Below are positions 27,343 to 35,848 of a stretch of DNA of 64,000 bases, piece after piece (the stretch's first letter is position 1; each line of letters starts with the position of its first letter). A model generated the notes under the pieces. It ran no database searches. It saw only the letters and a list, made by a program, of their open reading frames with translations, and was not told where the DNA came from. The stretch lies in contig JAJFUV010000174.1 in the NCBI GenBank assembly GCA_021372245.1, forward strand, positions 1 through 64,000, given 5' to 3'. The position numbers and the translations under genes were made by a program. This DNA comes from Terriglobales bacterium (lineage in GTDB: Bacteria; Acidobacteriota; Terriglobia; Bryobacterales; Bryobacteraceae).

Positions 27343-28367
27343 CACGCCAGGAAGCGCTTGACCTGTTTCGAAGCGACGACTTGATCGGAATCGGCATGGC
27401 GGCCGATGCTGTGCGCCGACGCCATCATCCCGAAGGGGTCGCGACTTACATCATCGACCGCAACATCAACTACACGAACTTCTGCACCGAATACTGTACC
27501 TTCTGCGCCTTCTACCGTCCGCTGGGCCATGCCGAAGGCTACGTGCTCCCCAAGGAGACCATCTGGGAAAAGATTCGGGAGACTATCGAACTCGGCGGCA
27601 CCGGCGTGCTCATGCAGGGCGGATTGCACCCGGAACTGAAGATCGAATGGTATGAGGACATGCTGCGGTCGATCAAGGAGCGCTTCCGCATCCACCTGCA
27701 CTGCTTCTCTTCACCGGAGATACTGAACATCGCCGAAGTGAGCGGTCTTTCCCTTCGCGACACCATCGTGCGGTTGCGCGACACCGGACTGGATTCGATC
27801 CCCGGCGGCGGCGCGGAAATCCTGGACGACGAAGTGCGCCAGCGCATCAGCCGCCTGAAGTGCAATACGAAGGAATGGCTGGAGGTTCATCGCGTGGCGC
27901 ATTCGCTCGGCATGCGCACCACAGCCACCATGATGTTCGGGGCCGGCGAGACCATCGAGCACCGCCTGAACCACCTGGACCATATCCGGCGCCTGCAGGA
28001 AGAAACCGGCGGATTCACCGCGTTCATCCCGTGGACGTTCCAGGCGGGAAACACCTCGCTTGGCCGCTCGGTACACGAAGAGGCCACGGCCGTCGAGTAC
28101 CTGAAGACGCTGGCGATTTCGCGGCTCTACCTGGATAACGTCGAGAACATCCAGTGTTCCTGGGTGACGCAGGGACTGAAGACCTGCCAGGTCGGCCTGC
28201 GCTTCGGCGCCAACGACGTGGGCAGCACCATGATCGAGGAGAACGTGGTCTCAGCCGCCGGCGCACACCACTCGGCAGAGGAAGAAGATCTGCGCCGCCT
28301 GATCCGGGACGCGGGCTTCATCCCCAAGCAGCGCGACACGCTGTACCGCTCGCTGTTCTTGAATTAG
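27339..28367 (+). CDS. mqnC: Cyclic dehypoxanthinyl futalosine synthase (radical SAM)
   Basis: A 342-residue radical-SAM enzyme. The cluster motif C-x3-C-x2-C is at Cys49, Cys53 and Cys56 (NFCTEYCTFCAFYR). Other family segments are GGLHPELKIEWYEDMLRSIKERF, LHCFSSPEI, GLDSIPGGGAEIL and TTATMMFGAGET. MqnC cyclises dehypoxanthinyl futalosine. MqnE and MqnC are related; the SIPGGGAEIL block and length favour MqnC. With mqnA it forms a coupled pair; mqnB, mqnD and mqnE are not in the window. The end overlaps the convergent PfkB gene by four bases. Confidence 0.92.
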   Translation: MTRQEALDLFRSDDLIGIGMAADAVRRRHHPEGVATYIIDRNINYTNFCTEYCTFCAFYRPLGHAEGYVLPKETIWEKIRETIELGGTGVLMQGGLHPELKIEWYEDMLRSIKERFRIHLHCFSSPEILNIAEVSGLSLRDTIVRLRDTGLDSIPGGGAEILDDEVRQRISRLKCNTKEWLEVHRVAHSLGMRTTATMMFGAGETIEHRLNHLDHIRRLQEETGGFTAFIPWTFQAGNTSLGRSVHEEATAVEYLKTLAISRLYLDNVENIQCSWVTQGLKTCQVGLRFGANDVGSTMIEENVVSAAGAHHSAEEEDLRRLIRDAGFIPKQRDTLYRSLFLN

Positions 28368-29314
28368 CGGCGCGGGGCAGTTTTCGCCCAATCCAGGGTA
28401 TCCCGGTAGCCGCGCAAGCCTGAAGTGGCACCCAGGCACTGCACGTTGAGTGCGCCCACGGCGTTGGCGAAGCGGGCGGCTCCGTGCCATCCTTCCCCGT
28501 GGTGGAGGGCGGCCAGGAATCCCGCGACGAAGCAATCGCCGGCGCCCGTGGTGTCGATCACCGTCACGTCGAAGGCGGGCTCGACGAACTCTTCCTCAGC
28601 GGAGAATACGGCGCAACCCGCCCCGCCCAGCTTCAGCACGACGGCGCTCGGACCCGCTTCGCGCAGACGGTGCCCCGCGGAGGTGTAGTCCGTGGCGCCG
28701 CTCAGATGCAGCGCTTCCGCCTCGTTCGCGAACAGCACGTAGAGCTTGTCCAGGCACGGCGCGAGCACGCTCATCCACTCGCCGCGCGAATCCCAGCCCG
28801 TGTCGAGCGAAGTGGTCATGCCCGCCGCACGCGCGGCATCGAGCAGCGCAGCCGTGTGCCGGCGAAGGTTGGGAACCCCGTAAGGATTGGCGACATGCAG
28901 GTGCGTCGCCGGGCCGATGGCATCTTTCGTGAGCGTCACAGGCGCCGGGAACGCGACCGCGCTCGCGCCGGGCCGGTGCAGGAAAGCGCGGCGTCCTTCG
29001 TCGTTTACCAATGCGATGGTCGTTGCGGTGGCCGCTTCGCAGCGCACCACGTGAGCCGTGTCGACGCCGGCGGCAGCCAGTCTTGCCAGCAGGAAGTCGC
29101 CGAACGCGTCGCGGCCGGCCCACGCCATTAGACGCACCGGCACGCCCAAAGCGCCCAGGGCCGTGGCCGTACTCGCGCCATTGCCGCCCAAGTTCGGTTC
29201 GACGGATTCCACCCACGTGGTGGTGTCCCATTCGACGTGATCGACGGGGCGGACGAGCACGTCGTAGACCATGTTACCGGCACAGACGACCGCGCCCGGA
29301 ATCGACAGGGACAT
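28364..29314 (-). CDS. PfkB-family carbohydrate kinase
   Basis: A 316-residue ribokinase-like sugar kinase. The N-terminal glycine pair is in PNLGGNGASTATALGALG and the ATP/catalytic signature DTTGAGDCFVAGFL holds the catalytic Asp. It phosphorylates a sugar or nucleoside in the cytosol; substrate specificity cannot be read. The gene is third in the aroF operon, three bases after the 308-residue membrane protein. A link to aromatic biosynthesis is not obvious; cotranscription may be incidental. Confidence 0.9.
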   Translation of the reverse strand: MSLSIPGAVVCAGNMVYDVLVRPVDHVEWDTTTWVESVEPNLGGNGASTATALGALGVPVRLMAWAGRDAFGDFLLARLAAAGVDTAHVVRCEAATATTIALVNDEGRRAFLHRPGASAVAFPAPVTLTKDAIGPATHLHVANPYGVPNLRRHTAALLDAARAAGMTTSLDTGWDSRGEWMSVLAPCLDKLYVLFANEAEALHLSGATDYTSAGHRLREAGPSAVVLKLGGAGCAVFSAEEEFVEPAFDVTVIDTTGAGDCFVAGFLAALHHGEGWHGAARFANAVGALNVQCLGATSGLRGYRDTLDWAKTAPRR

Positions 29315-29317
29315 GGT

Positions 29318-30244
29318 CTAGAGCGAACCTCCGGCCAGGGCTTCCAGGAACTCGGTGGGCACGGTCCAGCGGCCATGCACGACGCGCCCCTCCGCCTGGA
29401 AAACGCCGCCCACCAAGACTCCGCTGAGGTCGCGGGGATTCGCCGTCTTGCCTTCCTTGGTCAACAGGTCTCGCAGCAAGGCCGTGATTCCCTGTAGTTC
29501 GGTGACCAGCACCGAAGCAGCCTCGGGGGTCTTACAAGTTGCGTCGAGGAAGGCGCTCAGCGAGAGTTTGTCGCGGCCGAGCGAGAGCATCACGTCCTCG
29601 GAGTCCTGCATGGCTCTGACGAACAGGCGCGCGCCGGCCGGCAGATCGCGATCCTTGCGCAGAGCGGCGGACGGGATGTGCATCCACGCCGGACGGTCCG
29701 GCACCACGAACGGCAGCGGTCCGCGACGCTTCGTCTGGAGAGTTCCAGCCGCCCACTCATCCGTGCCGACACCGAGCGCCATCATATCCGAGCGCATCGG
29801 AAAGAATGAAATCTGGCGATTGGGCTGGCTGCCAGCCATGCGGCAAAACGAGTTCCGGCACACTCCCTGCTGCGCGGCCACGTAATCGCGTAGGGTGCGC
29901 CACTGAAAACGGCCGCGTGCCAACGCCAGCATCCCGTCTCCCTGGAATGCCACCGCCACGTTGTCCAGATCCTGCCGGTAGTCGAAGCCGCTCTGCTGGA
30001 CGAACAGCTTGTACTCGGGCTCCTCGGTCACGCGGTTGCCGGCGACCGCGTCCAGTACTCCCACGCGGCGCAAAGCGGCAAGATCGATGTAGAGAACCAC
30101 GGCGTCGGGGCGCGCGGATTGAAGCAGCCGCTGCGCGCTGCTTTCCACCGCACGCGACCGCAAATAGGTGGCGACGGCCACGACGCCGACGCAGACAGCG
30201 ACCAGCAGTGCAACCAGCCACCAGGGAGAGAAACGCTTTTTCAC
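29318..30244 (-). CDS. Hypothetical single-pass membrane protein in the aroF operon
   Basis: A 308-residue protein starting at GTG 30244. An N-terminal membrane anchor (WWLVALLVAVCVGVVAVATYL, about 8-28) is followed by an all-soluble region with strands such as DAVVLYIDLAALRRVGVLDAVAG and DNVAVAFQGDGMLALARGRFQW, which resembles periplasmic domains that measure protein or lipid load, but no family was recognised. It starts 13 bases after the aroF stop and ends three bases before the PfkB kinase start, so it is in the same transcription unit. Function unknown. Confidence 0.7.
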   Translation of the reverse strand: MKKRFSPWWLVALLVAVCVGVVAVATYLRSRAVESSAQRLLQSARPDAVVLYIDLAALRRVGVLDAVAGNRVTEEPEYKLFVQQSGFDYRQDLDNVAVAFQGDGMLALARGRFQWRTLRDYVAAQQGVCRNSFCRMAGSQPNRQISFFPMRSDMMALGVGTDEWAAGTLQTKRRGPLPFVVPDRPAWMHIPSAALRKDRDLPAGARLFVRAMQDSEDVMLSLGRDKLSLSAFLDATCKTPEAASVLVTELQGITALLRDLLTKEGKTANPRDLSGVLVGGVFQAEGRVVHGRWTVPTEFLEALAGGSL

Positions 30245-30256
30245 AATATGTTCAGG

Positions 30257-31297
30257 TTACAACGCCGGTGCGGTCTCGGCAGCCCGCACCTGCTTCCAGA
30301 TCTCCAGGTAAGGCTTCAGGTCCCGCATCATATCGCGGAATTGCGGGATGGTCAGCGATTGCGCGCCGTCGCTGAAAGCCTTCTCCGGATGCGGATGGAC
30401 TTCGACGATCAGGCCGTCGGCGCCGATGGCCACCGCCGCTCGCGCAAGCGCAGGCACGAGGCTGCGTTTGCCTGTGGCGTGGCTCGGGTCCACCAGAACC
30501 GGCAGGTGGGTCAGTTCGTTCAGCACGGGCACCGCCGCGATGTCGCAGGTGTTCCTGGTTTCGGTCTCGAAGGTCCGGATTCCGCGCTCGCACAGCACCA
30601 CGTTAGGGTTGCCGTTCGCGACGATGTACTCGGCCGACATCAACAGTTCCCTGATGGTCGAGCTCATGCCGCGCTTCAGCACGATGGGCCTGCCGGCGTG
30701 ACCGACCGCCTTGAGAAGCGCGAAGTTCTGCATGTTGCGCGCCCCGATCTGAATGATGTCGGAATACTCGGCGACCACGTCGATGTCGCTGTCCGACATA
30801 AGTTCCGTGACGACAGGCAGGCCGGTGGCCTCCTTGGCCTTGCGAAGCAGTTTGAGGCCCTCCACTTCCAGCCCCTGGAAGTCGTAGGGCGAGGTTCGCG
30901 GCTTGAACGCGCCGCCGCGTAACATCTTGGCGCCGGCGGCAGCCACCGCTTCGGCCGTCTCCATGATCTGCTTTTCGCTCTCCACCGAGCACGGGCCCGC
31001 GATCATCATGAACTCATCGCCCCCGATGACCGAGCCGTTGGCGCGAATCTGCGACTTGTGCGGCCGGAACTCGCGGCTCACGAACTTGTAAGGAGCCGAG
31101 ATGCGAACGGCCTTCTCAACCTGTGACATAGCTTCGAGTGACTCCAGGCACGGGGTAACATCCCCGACACCCACCGCGCCGATCACGACGCGTTCCTCGC
31201 CCTCGATGGAATGGACCTTGTAGCCGAATTCCCGAATCCGGTCGCAGACTTCATCAATTTCGGCCTGTGTGGCGTGCAGACGCATGGAAACGATCAT
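30257..31297 (-). CDS. aroF: 3-deoxy-7-phosphoheptulonate (DAHP) synthase, type I-beta
   Basis: A 346-residue DAHP synthase, the first enzyme of the shikimate route (erythrose 4-phosphate plus phosphoenolpyruvate). Residues about 1-70 form the ferredoxin-like regulatory domain of the AroA(I-beta) type ([33 protein letters not shown]...). The barrel follows with [66 protein letters not shown] and the C-terminal [17 protein letters not shown]. The start at ATG 31297 has a GGGGAAG ribosome site; an earlier frame start lies inside the terminator. Expression is very likely controlled by the attenuator at 31327-31463. Confidence 0.95.
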   Translation of the reverse strand: MIVSMRLHATQAEIDEVCDRIREFGYKVHSIEGEERVVIGAVGVGDVTPCLESLEAMSQVEKAVRISAPYKFVSREFRPHKSQIRANGSVIGGDEFMMIAGPCSVESEKQIMETAEAVAAAGAKMLRGGAFKPRTSPYDFQGLEVEGLKLLRKAKEATGLPVVTELMSDSDIDVVAEYSDIIQIGARNMQNFALLKAVGHAGRPIVLKRGMSSTIRELLMSAEYIVANGNPNVVLCERGIRTFETETRNTCDIAAVPVLNELTHLPVLVDPSHATGKRSLVPALARAAVAIGADGLIVEVHPHPEKAFSDGAQSLTIPQFRDMMRDLKPYLEIWKQVRAAETAPAL

Positions 31298-31326
31298 GGT
31301 GGTGCTTCCCCATTTCCGGCCGTCCA

Positions 31327-31360
31327 TAAACAAAAACCCACTCTTCCGAGTGGGTCGGTC
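31327..31360 (-). terminator. Intrinsic terminator of the aroF attenuator
   Basis: On the minus strand ACCCACTC-GGAA-GAGTGGGT (31355-31336) is an 8-bp perfect stem with a GNRA tetraloop, followed at once by TTTTTG (31336-31331). It lies upstream of the aroF start and downstream of the leader peptide. Bases 31348-31360 can instead pair with 31387-31400, which would destroy this stem. Confidence 0.85.
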
Positions 31361-31386
31361 GGCCTGATTTTTCCTGATGCCCTTTG

Positions 31387-31400
31387 GACCAACGCCACTC
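31387..31400 (-). promoter_or_regulatory. Antiterminator 5' arm of the aroF attenuator
   Basis: The RNA segment GAGUGGCGUUGGUC starts one base after the leader stop codon. It pairs with GACCGACCCACUC (31360-31348) in 13 base pairs with a single bulged C, including one G-U. A ribosome on the stop codon would mask this arm; a ribosome stalled at the aromatic codons upstream would leave it free. Confidence 0.75.
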
Positions 31401-31463
31401 TTAACGAGCAGACGTAAATCGCCAGTAATAAAAGCTAAACGAGCTGGCGATGGCCAAATGCAT
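31401..31463 (-). CDS. aroF attenuator leader peptide (20 residues, Phe/Tyr/Trp-rich)
   Basis: ATG at 31463 to TAA at 31403-31401, 20 codons. The segment FSFYYWRF (codons 9-16) holds three Phe, two Tyr and one Trp, the three end products that normally control DAHP synthase. An 8-bp pairing ATCGCCAG (31451-31444) with CTGGCGAT (31425-31418) encloses these codons and could act as the pause hairpin. The TATAAT at 31477-31472 is only eight bases before the ATG, so translation would begin at or close to the 5' end. The meaning as a leader peptide rests on position, composition and the matched terminator/antiterminator; it has not been tested. Confidence 0.8.
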   Translation of the reverse strand: MHLAIASSFSFYYWRFTSAR

Positions 31464-31471
31464 CAAATCCG

Positions 31472-31500
31472 ATTATAGGACGGGGCCGGCGAGGCGCGCA
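31472..31500 (-). promoter_or_regulatory. Promoter of the aroF leader
   Basis: Minus-strand TATAAT at 31477-31472 with TTGCGC 18 bases upstream as a weak -35. The -35 region falls inside a GCCGGCG/CGCCGGC stem (31485-31491 with 31510-31516) just after the TonB-receptor gene end. Confidence 0.55.
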
Positions 31501-31516
31501 ATGGCGCTCCGCCGGC
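31485..31516 (-). terminator. Stem after the TonB-receptor gene
   Basis: GCCGGCG (31485-31491) pairs with CGCCGGC (31510-31516). On the minus strand it directly follows the receptor stop codon but has no U run; it may mark the receptor mRNA end. It overlaps the aroF leader -35 region. Confidence 0.35.
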
Positions 31517-31522
31517 TTTTGT

Positions 31523-34500
31523 CTACCAGAGCAGCTTGACCCCGAGTTGGATGTACCGCATCGAGCTGATACCGCCCACCTGGCCGAAGGCACTGCTGCC
31601 GAGCGTGGTATTGAGGTCCGTCCAGTATGGGTGATTGGGCGCGTTGAACGCCTCCACGCGCAGTTGTAACTTCAACCGTTCGTACATCTTGACGTCTTTC
31701 AGGGCGAAAGCGCTCAGGTCGAAGGCGCCTGGACCGCGCAACACCCACTTGCCCGCGTTGCCGTACGTCCAGTCCTTGGGCCGTGCGAAGGCTTCCTTCC
31801 TGAACCAGCGGAACGGAGTCCGTTCGGAACTGTCCAGGCTCCACTCGCCCACTACGTCGGGCCTCGATGCGACCTGGCGCTGAGCGCTGGTGAGGCCGGG
31901 CGCGTAAAGCCTTCCCGTATTCCACGTCCAGATTCCGGAGACGCTCCATCCGCCGAGCACACGACCGATGGGACCGCGCTGGGCCTTGAACCATGGCAGT
32001 TCATATGTATGCAGCAGCACGATGTTCTGACGGCGGCTTTCCTCGAGCTCCGATCTCTCCGAACGGCGGTCCAGCGGATTCTGCATGCCTCCGGCCACAC
32101 CCTCGTTGCCGTAACCGATGATCTTGCCGAACGTGTAAGCCAGGCTGTATGTGAGATCGCCGCTGCGCCGGGTGACGCCAACCTGTAGTGAGTTATAGCT
32201 TGACGTTGCCGACGGTTCGACGATGTTTAGTCCACCCAGGCCGCGGTACGGCAGGAAGGGACGCGTGTCCACGCCCACGTGCGCGGCGGCCTCGGTAGGG
32301 GTCAGGAAGTTCAGCGGACGGCTCATCGAAAGCTGCCGGCCGGTATTGCCGACATAGCTAACATCGAGCGCGGTCTTGAACGGCAACTGACGCTGAATGC
32401 CAAGGCTATAGATGTAAACAGTCGGAATCTTGTAATCGACCGGAAGTGAACCGGCGTCGATGGGGAACCTGGTTGTGTTGGGAATCCCGCCGCTGGGATT
32501 GTCCGCCGTGCCATTCGTGATTGTGGAACTGAGCACCAGCGGCGCCCGGCTGCCGCCGAGATACCAGCCTGAATAGGCGATGCCGGTTACGCCGTGGAAG
32601 ACGCCGCCTCCGCCGCGGACCGCCATCTTGCCGTCGCCGAAGACATCCCAGGCGAAGCTCAGCCGGGGTTGGAAGTTGGTTTTGCGGAGCGGATTGAAGT
32701 ATTTCGGAATGCCGTGGAAAAGCCTGGCGATGTCGGAGTCGCCCGCCACGGCCACACGCCCCTTGGCCGAGTCCGGCCAGCCATCGCCAGGCAGGACCAG
32801 ACCGTTGTAGATGTCGCCGGTGCCCGCGATGATCGATCCGTTCGCCGCCAGTTGCGGGGCCTTGGCCGGATCCCAGAACCGTTGCATGAAGACTACCATG
32901 TTGTTCCACTTGGCCCACCACGGCGAAATGAGCGAATACCGCATGCCGTACTCGATGGTGAATCGCCGGCTCAAGCGCCAACTGTCCTGGATATAGAATT
33001 CGCGGGCATATGCCTTGTAAACGGTCTGCGCGGGGGGGCCGCTTTCGCTGTAGGCATCGAAGTTGCCGAGCAGAGCGTTGGCCCAGGAATTGCCGGAGTT
33101 GCGAGGATTGCTCGAACTGTTGCCGAAACTGAACGAACCGTTGTCGTTGGCGGTGTTGAGTTCGTTCATGTTCATGGCTTCCCAGTAGAAGCCAGCCTTG
33201 AGGCTATGGCTGCCCATGATCCGCGTGAAGTTGTCACGGAAGGTAAATGTGGGCGTCCGGACGTAACTGGGCTGACCCGATCCGCTGATTCCCTGGTAGC
33301 CGGAGATACTCACGTTGGGGATGCGGTCTTCGCGGTTGCCGGGGTAAATCTCGGGGAAAGCGAAGCCGTAGGTCGAACGCTTCACCCCATCCCCGATGAT
33401 GCGGAAGTCCTCGCGGAAGTCGGAGTAACCGAATGTGAATTCATTGACCGTCGTCGGGCTGAAAGTTGTATTGAGCGCCAGGCTGTAATTGTTCCCGCGG
33501 CGATCACGATAGACCTCGAACAGCGGGATGTTGTTGCCCGTATTGTCGAACGGTGAGGTGAAGTCTTGCTGGCCCTTGAGCACCCTGGCCGACAACTGCC
33601 AGTTGGGCTTGATGTTGTAATCGACGCGAACCATCGGGTCGCGGTTCTCAGTGGGCTGGTTGCGGACGGCGTAATAATTGCCGCCGGGGCCGGGCCAGTT
33701 AGGATCGGGATAAATCTTCTGCAACGCCTTGCCAAAGCTGCCGATGCGGCTGGCCGGGATCAGGTTACTGGGGAAAGGCGCCTTGGTATCCGGATCGAGC
33801 GGCTTCACCGCGCTGGCGCTGAAATCGCCGCTTCGTTCGAGTGGCGTGGGCAGGACGGCGGCCTTCGCATTGAAACCGGCCGAGTAGCGAGCCTCCACGC
33901 CCACAAAGAAGAACAACCGGCTCTTGTCGGTGTTCCACTTCCCAGGAATATAGACGGGGCCGCCCAACGTCCCGCCATAGTTGTGGTAGCGTGTGCGCGG
34001 TTTGGTGGTTTGCAGGAACGGCGTAGCTGCGAACTGGTCGGTGACGAAGAACTCATAGAGAGCGCCGTGGAAGTCGCTGGTGCCGCGGCGCGTGATGAAC
34101 ATCAGATGCGCGCCGGTGGTACGGCCGTATTCCGGCGCGTAGTGGCTTGTCTGGATCTTCACTTCCTCGATGAAGTCGACACCGAGGATGTTGTTGACCT
34201 GCACGCCGTCGCGGTTGCGCGTGTTGCTGACTCCGTCCAATGTCATGAAGTTCGTATCTTTTCGCTGGCCGTTGATCTGCAAACCGCCCATCGAATAACT
34301 GCCGCCACGCATATCGGTGGCGAAGTTACCGTAACGGGAAACCACCCCCGGCAGGATACCCAACATGTAGTAGGGATTGCGTCCCGGCAGTGCGTAGTTC
34401 TGCATCTGTGTCGAACTAAGCAGGCGTGAAACCTCCCCGTTGGAGACTTCCACCGGCGGCGCTTCCCCTGTCACCTCAACCCGTTCAGTAACTTGGCCGA

Positions 34501-34810
34501 CCTCCAACTGGAGTCTGAGCGTCAACACCAGATCGACGTCCAGACGGACGTCCGTGCGCGTCAGGGACTTGAAGCCGGTAGCCTCCACGGCGACTTCATA
34601 GACGGCTGCCGGCAGGTTCGGCACCGTGAAGAAACCGGCCGCGTTGGAAGTCGTATCACGCTCCAGGCCGATTGCGACGCCCCTCACTTTCACCTTGGCA
34701 CCGGGAATAACTGAACCGGTAGCGTCGGTAAGTTCGCCGTTGATGGTGCCGCGATACTGCGCCAACAGTGGCAGCGCGGCAAGGATACACACAAGAATTG
34801 GTCGAAACAT
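31523..34810 (-). CDS. Oar-like TonB-dependent outer-membrane receptor
   Basis: A 1095-residue protein with a signal peptide (MFRPILVCILAALPLLAQ). Residues about 20-105 are a carboxypeptidase-regulatory-like domain (YRGTINGELTDATGSVIPGAKVKV...), then a plug domain (VEVSNGEVSRLLSSTQMQNYALPGRNPYYMLGILPGV, GGLQINGQRKDTNFMTLDGV) and a large beta barrel with many aromatic-ended strands. This is the layout of the Oar-like receptors abundant in Acidobacteriota, which import oligosaccharides or other large ligands with TonB energy. No TonB-box was assigned. The start is ATG 34810 rather than GTG 34816, just after a GGGGGTG site. No SusD partner is adjacent. Confidence 0.9.
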   Translation of the reverse strand: MFRPILVCILAALPLLAQYRGTINGELTDATGSVIPGAKVKVRGVAIGLERDTTSNAAGFFTVPNLPAAVYEVAVEATGFKSLTRTDVRLDVDLVLTLRLQLEVGQVTERVEVTGEAPPVEVSNGEVSRLLSSTQMQNYALPGRNPYYMLGILPGVVSRYGNFATDMRGGSYSMGGLQINGQRKDTNFMTLDGVSNTRNRDGVQVNNILGVDFIEEVKIQTSHYAPEYGRTTGAHLMFITRRGTSDFHGALYEFFVTDQFAATPFLQTTKPRTRYHNYGGTLGGPVYIPGKWNTDKSRLFFFVGVEARYSAGFNAKAAVLPTPLERSGDFSASAVKPLDPDTKAPFPSNLIPASRIGSFGKALQKIYPDPNWPGPGGNYYAVRNQPTENRDPMVRVDYNIKPNWQLSARVLKGQQDFTSPFDNTGNNIPLFEVYRDRRGNNYSLALNTTFSPTTVNEFTFGYSDFREDFRIIGDGVKRSTYGFAFPEIYPGNREDRIPNVSISGYQGISGSGQPSYVRTPTFTFRDNFTRIMGSHSLKAGFYWEAMNMNELNTANDNGSFSFGNSSSNPRNSGNSWANALLGNFDAYSESGPPAQTVYKAYAREFYIQDSWRLSRRFTIEYGMRYSLISPWWAKWNNMVVFMQRFWDPAKAPQLAANGSIIAGTGDIYNGLVLPGDGWPDSAKGRVAVAGDSDIARLFHGIPKYFNPLRKTNFQPRLSFAWDVFGDGKMAVRGGGGVFHGVTGIAYSGWYLGGSRAPLVLSSTITNGTADNPSGGIPNTTRFPIDAGSLPVDYKIPTVYIYSLGIQRQLPFKTALDVSYVGNTGRQLSMSRPLNFLTPTEAAAHVGVDTRPFLPYRGLGGLNIVEPSATSSYNSLQVGVTRRSGDLTYSLAYTFGKIIGYGNEGVAGGMQNPLDRRSERSELEESRRQNIVLLHTYELPWFKAQRGPIGRVLGGWSVSGIWTWNTGRLYAPGLTSAQRQVASRPDVVGEWSLDSSERTPFRWFRKEAFARPKDWTYGNAGKWVLRGPGAFDLSAFALKDVKMYERLKLQLRVEAFNAPNHPYWTDLNTTLGSSAFGQVGGISSMRYIQLGVKLLW

Positions 34811-34820
34811 GATCACCCCC

Positions 34821-34839
34821 AGAGCTTGCCCAAAGCTCT
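34821..34839 (-). promoter_or_regulatory. 5' UTR hairpin of the TonB-receptor gene
   Basis: AGAGCTT (34839-34833) pairs with AAGCTCT (34827-34821) around a 5-base loop, four bases before the GGGGGTG ribosome site. A short stem at this place can affect translation or mRNA stability. Confidence 0.35.
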
Positions 34840-34845
34840 TGTTGC

Positions 34846-34874
34846 AGTATGTACGAGGAGTCGAGACGTGTCAA
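34846..34874 (-). promoter_or_regulatory. Promoter of the TonB-receptor gene
   Basis: Minus-strand TTGACA (34874-34869), a 17-base spacer and CATACT (34851-34846). This is the best sigma-70-type match in the window and gives a leader of about 30 bases. Confidence 0.65.
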
Positions 34875-34888
34875 CCGGGATGAGGACC

Positions 34889-35848
34889 CTATTTCGCAAT
34901 AAACGCGAGCATGTCCAGGTCCACATTCCCGCCCGACAGGATCACACCCACGTTCCGGATATCGTGCGGCAATTTGCCGGACAGGACCGCGGCGGCCGGC
35001 ACCGCCCCACTGGGCTCGGCCAGGATCTTCATTCGGCTGAGCAGGAAACGCACCGCTTCCTTGATCTCATCTTCACTCACCAGAACAACAGCCTCAAGGT
35101 GCGACTTCAGGATGGGGAAAGTGATTTCTCCCGGATGCGGGCTGCGCAGGCCGTCGGCGATAGTCGCCGGAGGCGGGATTTCGATGCGCCGGCCGGCCTG
35201 GAGCGACAGGTACGTATCGTTGGCCAGTTCGGGTTCGACACCGAACAGACGGATGCGCGGGCTCAAGGCGCGAGCGGCGATGGCACAACCCGCCAGCAAG
35301 CCGCCACCGCCAATCGGGGCAATGAGCGCATCCAGGTCTGGCACATCTTCCAGCAATTCGAGGGCGGTGGTTCCTTGCCCCACGATAGTCCACGGATGGT
35401 CGTAGGGAGGCACCAGCGTCGCGCCGGTCTGGCGGGCTATCTTCGCTCCCAGTGCTTCACGGTCCTCGCGCAGCCGGTCGTAAAGCACGATCTCCGCGCC
35501 CCGGGCACGCGTGGCTTCGATCTTTGAACGCGGCGCGTCGGTGGGCATCACCAGCGTGGCGTGCGTTCCCACGTGCGCGGCGGCGATGGCCACCGCCTGC
35601 GCGTGATTGCCACTCGAAAACGCCACCACGCCTTTGGACAGATCCTCCGGCGGGATCGACAGGATGAAGTTCGCGGCGCCGCGGATCTTGAAGGCCCCGC
35701 CGCGCTGCAGGTTTTCACACTTAAAGAACACGTGCGCGCCGCAGGCGGCGTCCACCAGGCGCGACGTCATCACCGGCGTGCGGTGCGCAATTCCGCGAAT
35801 ACGCGCCGCGGCCGCGCGGATGTCAGGCAGACAGAGCGGGACGGTCAT
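34889..35848 (-). CDS. Threonine/serine dehydratase (PLP fold type II)
   Basis: A 319-residue PLP enzyme. The lysine that holds the cofactor is in GGAFKIRGAANF, the phosphate-binding Gly loop is IGGGGLLAG, and SSGNHAQAVAIAA is also present. At this length it lacks the C-terminal ACT-like regulatory domain of biosynthetic IlvA, so it is more like catabolic threonine dehydratase, serine racemase or hydroxyaspartate dehydratase. Its start overlaps the end of the symporter gene by 26 bases, so the symporter may feed it an amino acid. Cytosolic. Confidence 0.9.
   Translation of the reverse strand: MTVPLCLPDIRAAAARIRGIAHRTPVMTSRLVDAACGAHVFFKCENLQRGGAFKIRGAANFILSIPPEDLSKGVVAFSSGNHAQAVAIAAAHVGTHATLVMPTDAPRSKIEATRARGAEIVLYDRLREDREALGAKIARQTGATLVPPYDHPWTIVGQGTTALELLEDVPDLDALIAPIGGGGLLAGCAIAARALSPRIRLFGVEPELANDTYLSLQAGRRIEIPPPATIADGLRSPHPGEITFPILKSHLEAVVLVSEDEIKEAVRFLLSRMKILAEPSGAVPAAAVLSGKLPHDIRNVGVILSGGNVDLDMLAFIAK

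Noticed and set aside
31298-31333. Earlier aroF starts (TTG 31333, ATG 31327)
   Set aside because: They lie in or just after the terminator U run and lack a ribosome site; the regulatory domain begins at ATG 31297, which has one.
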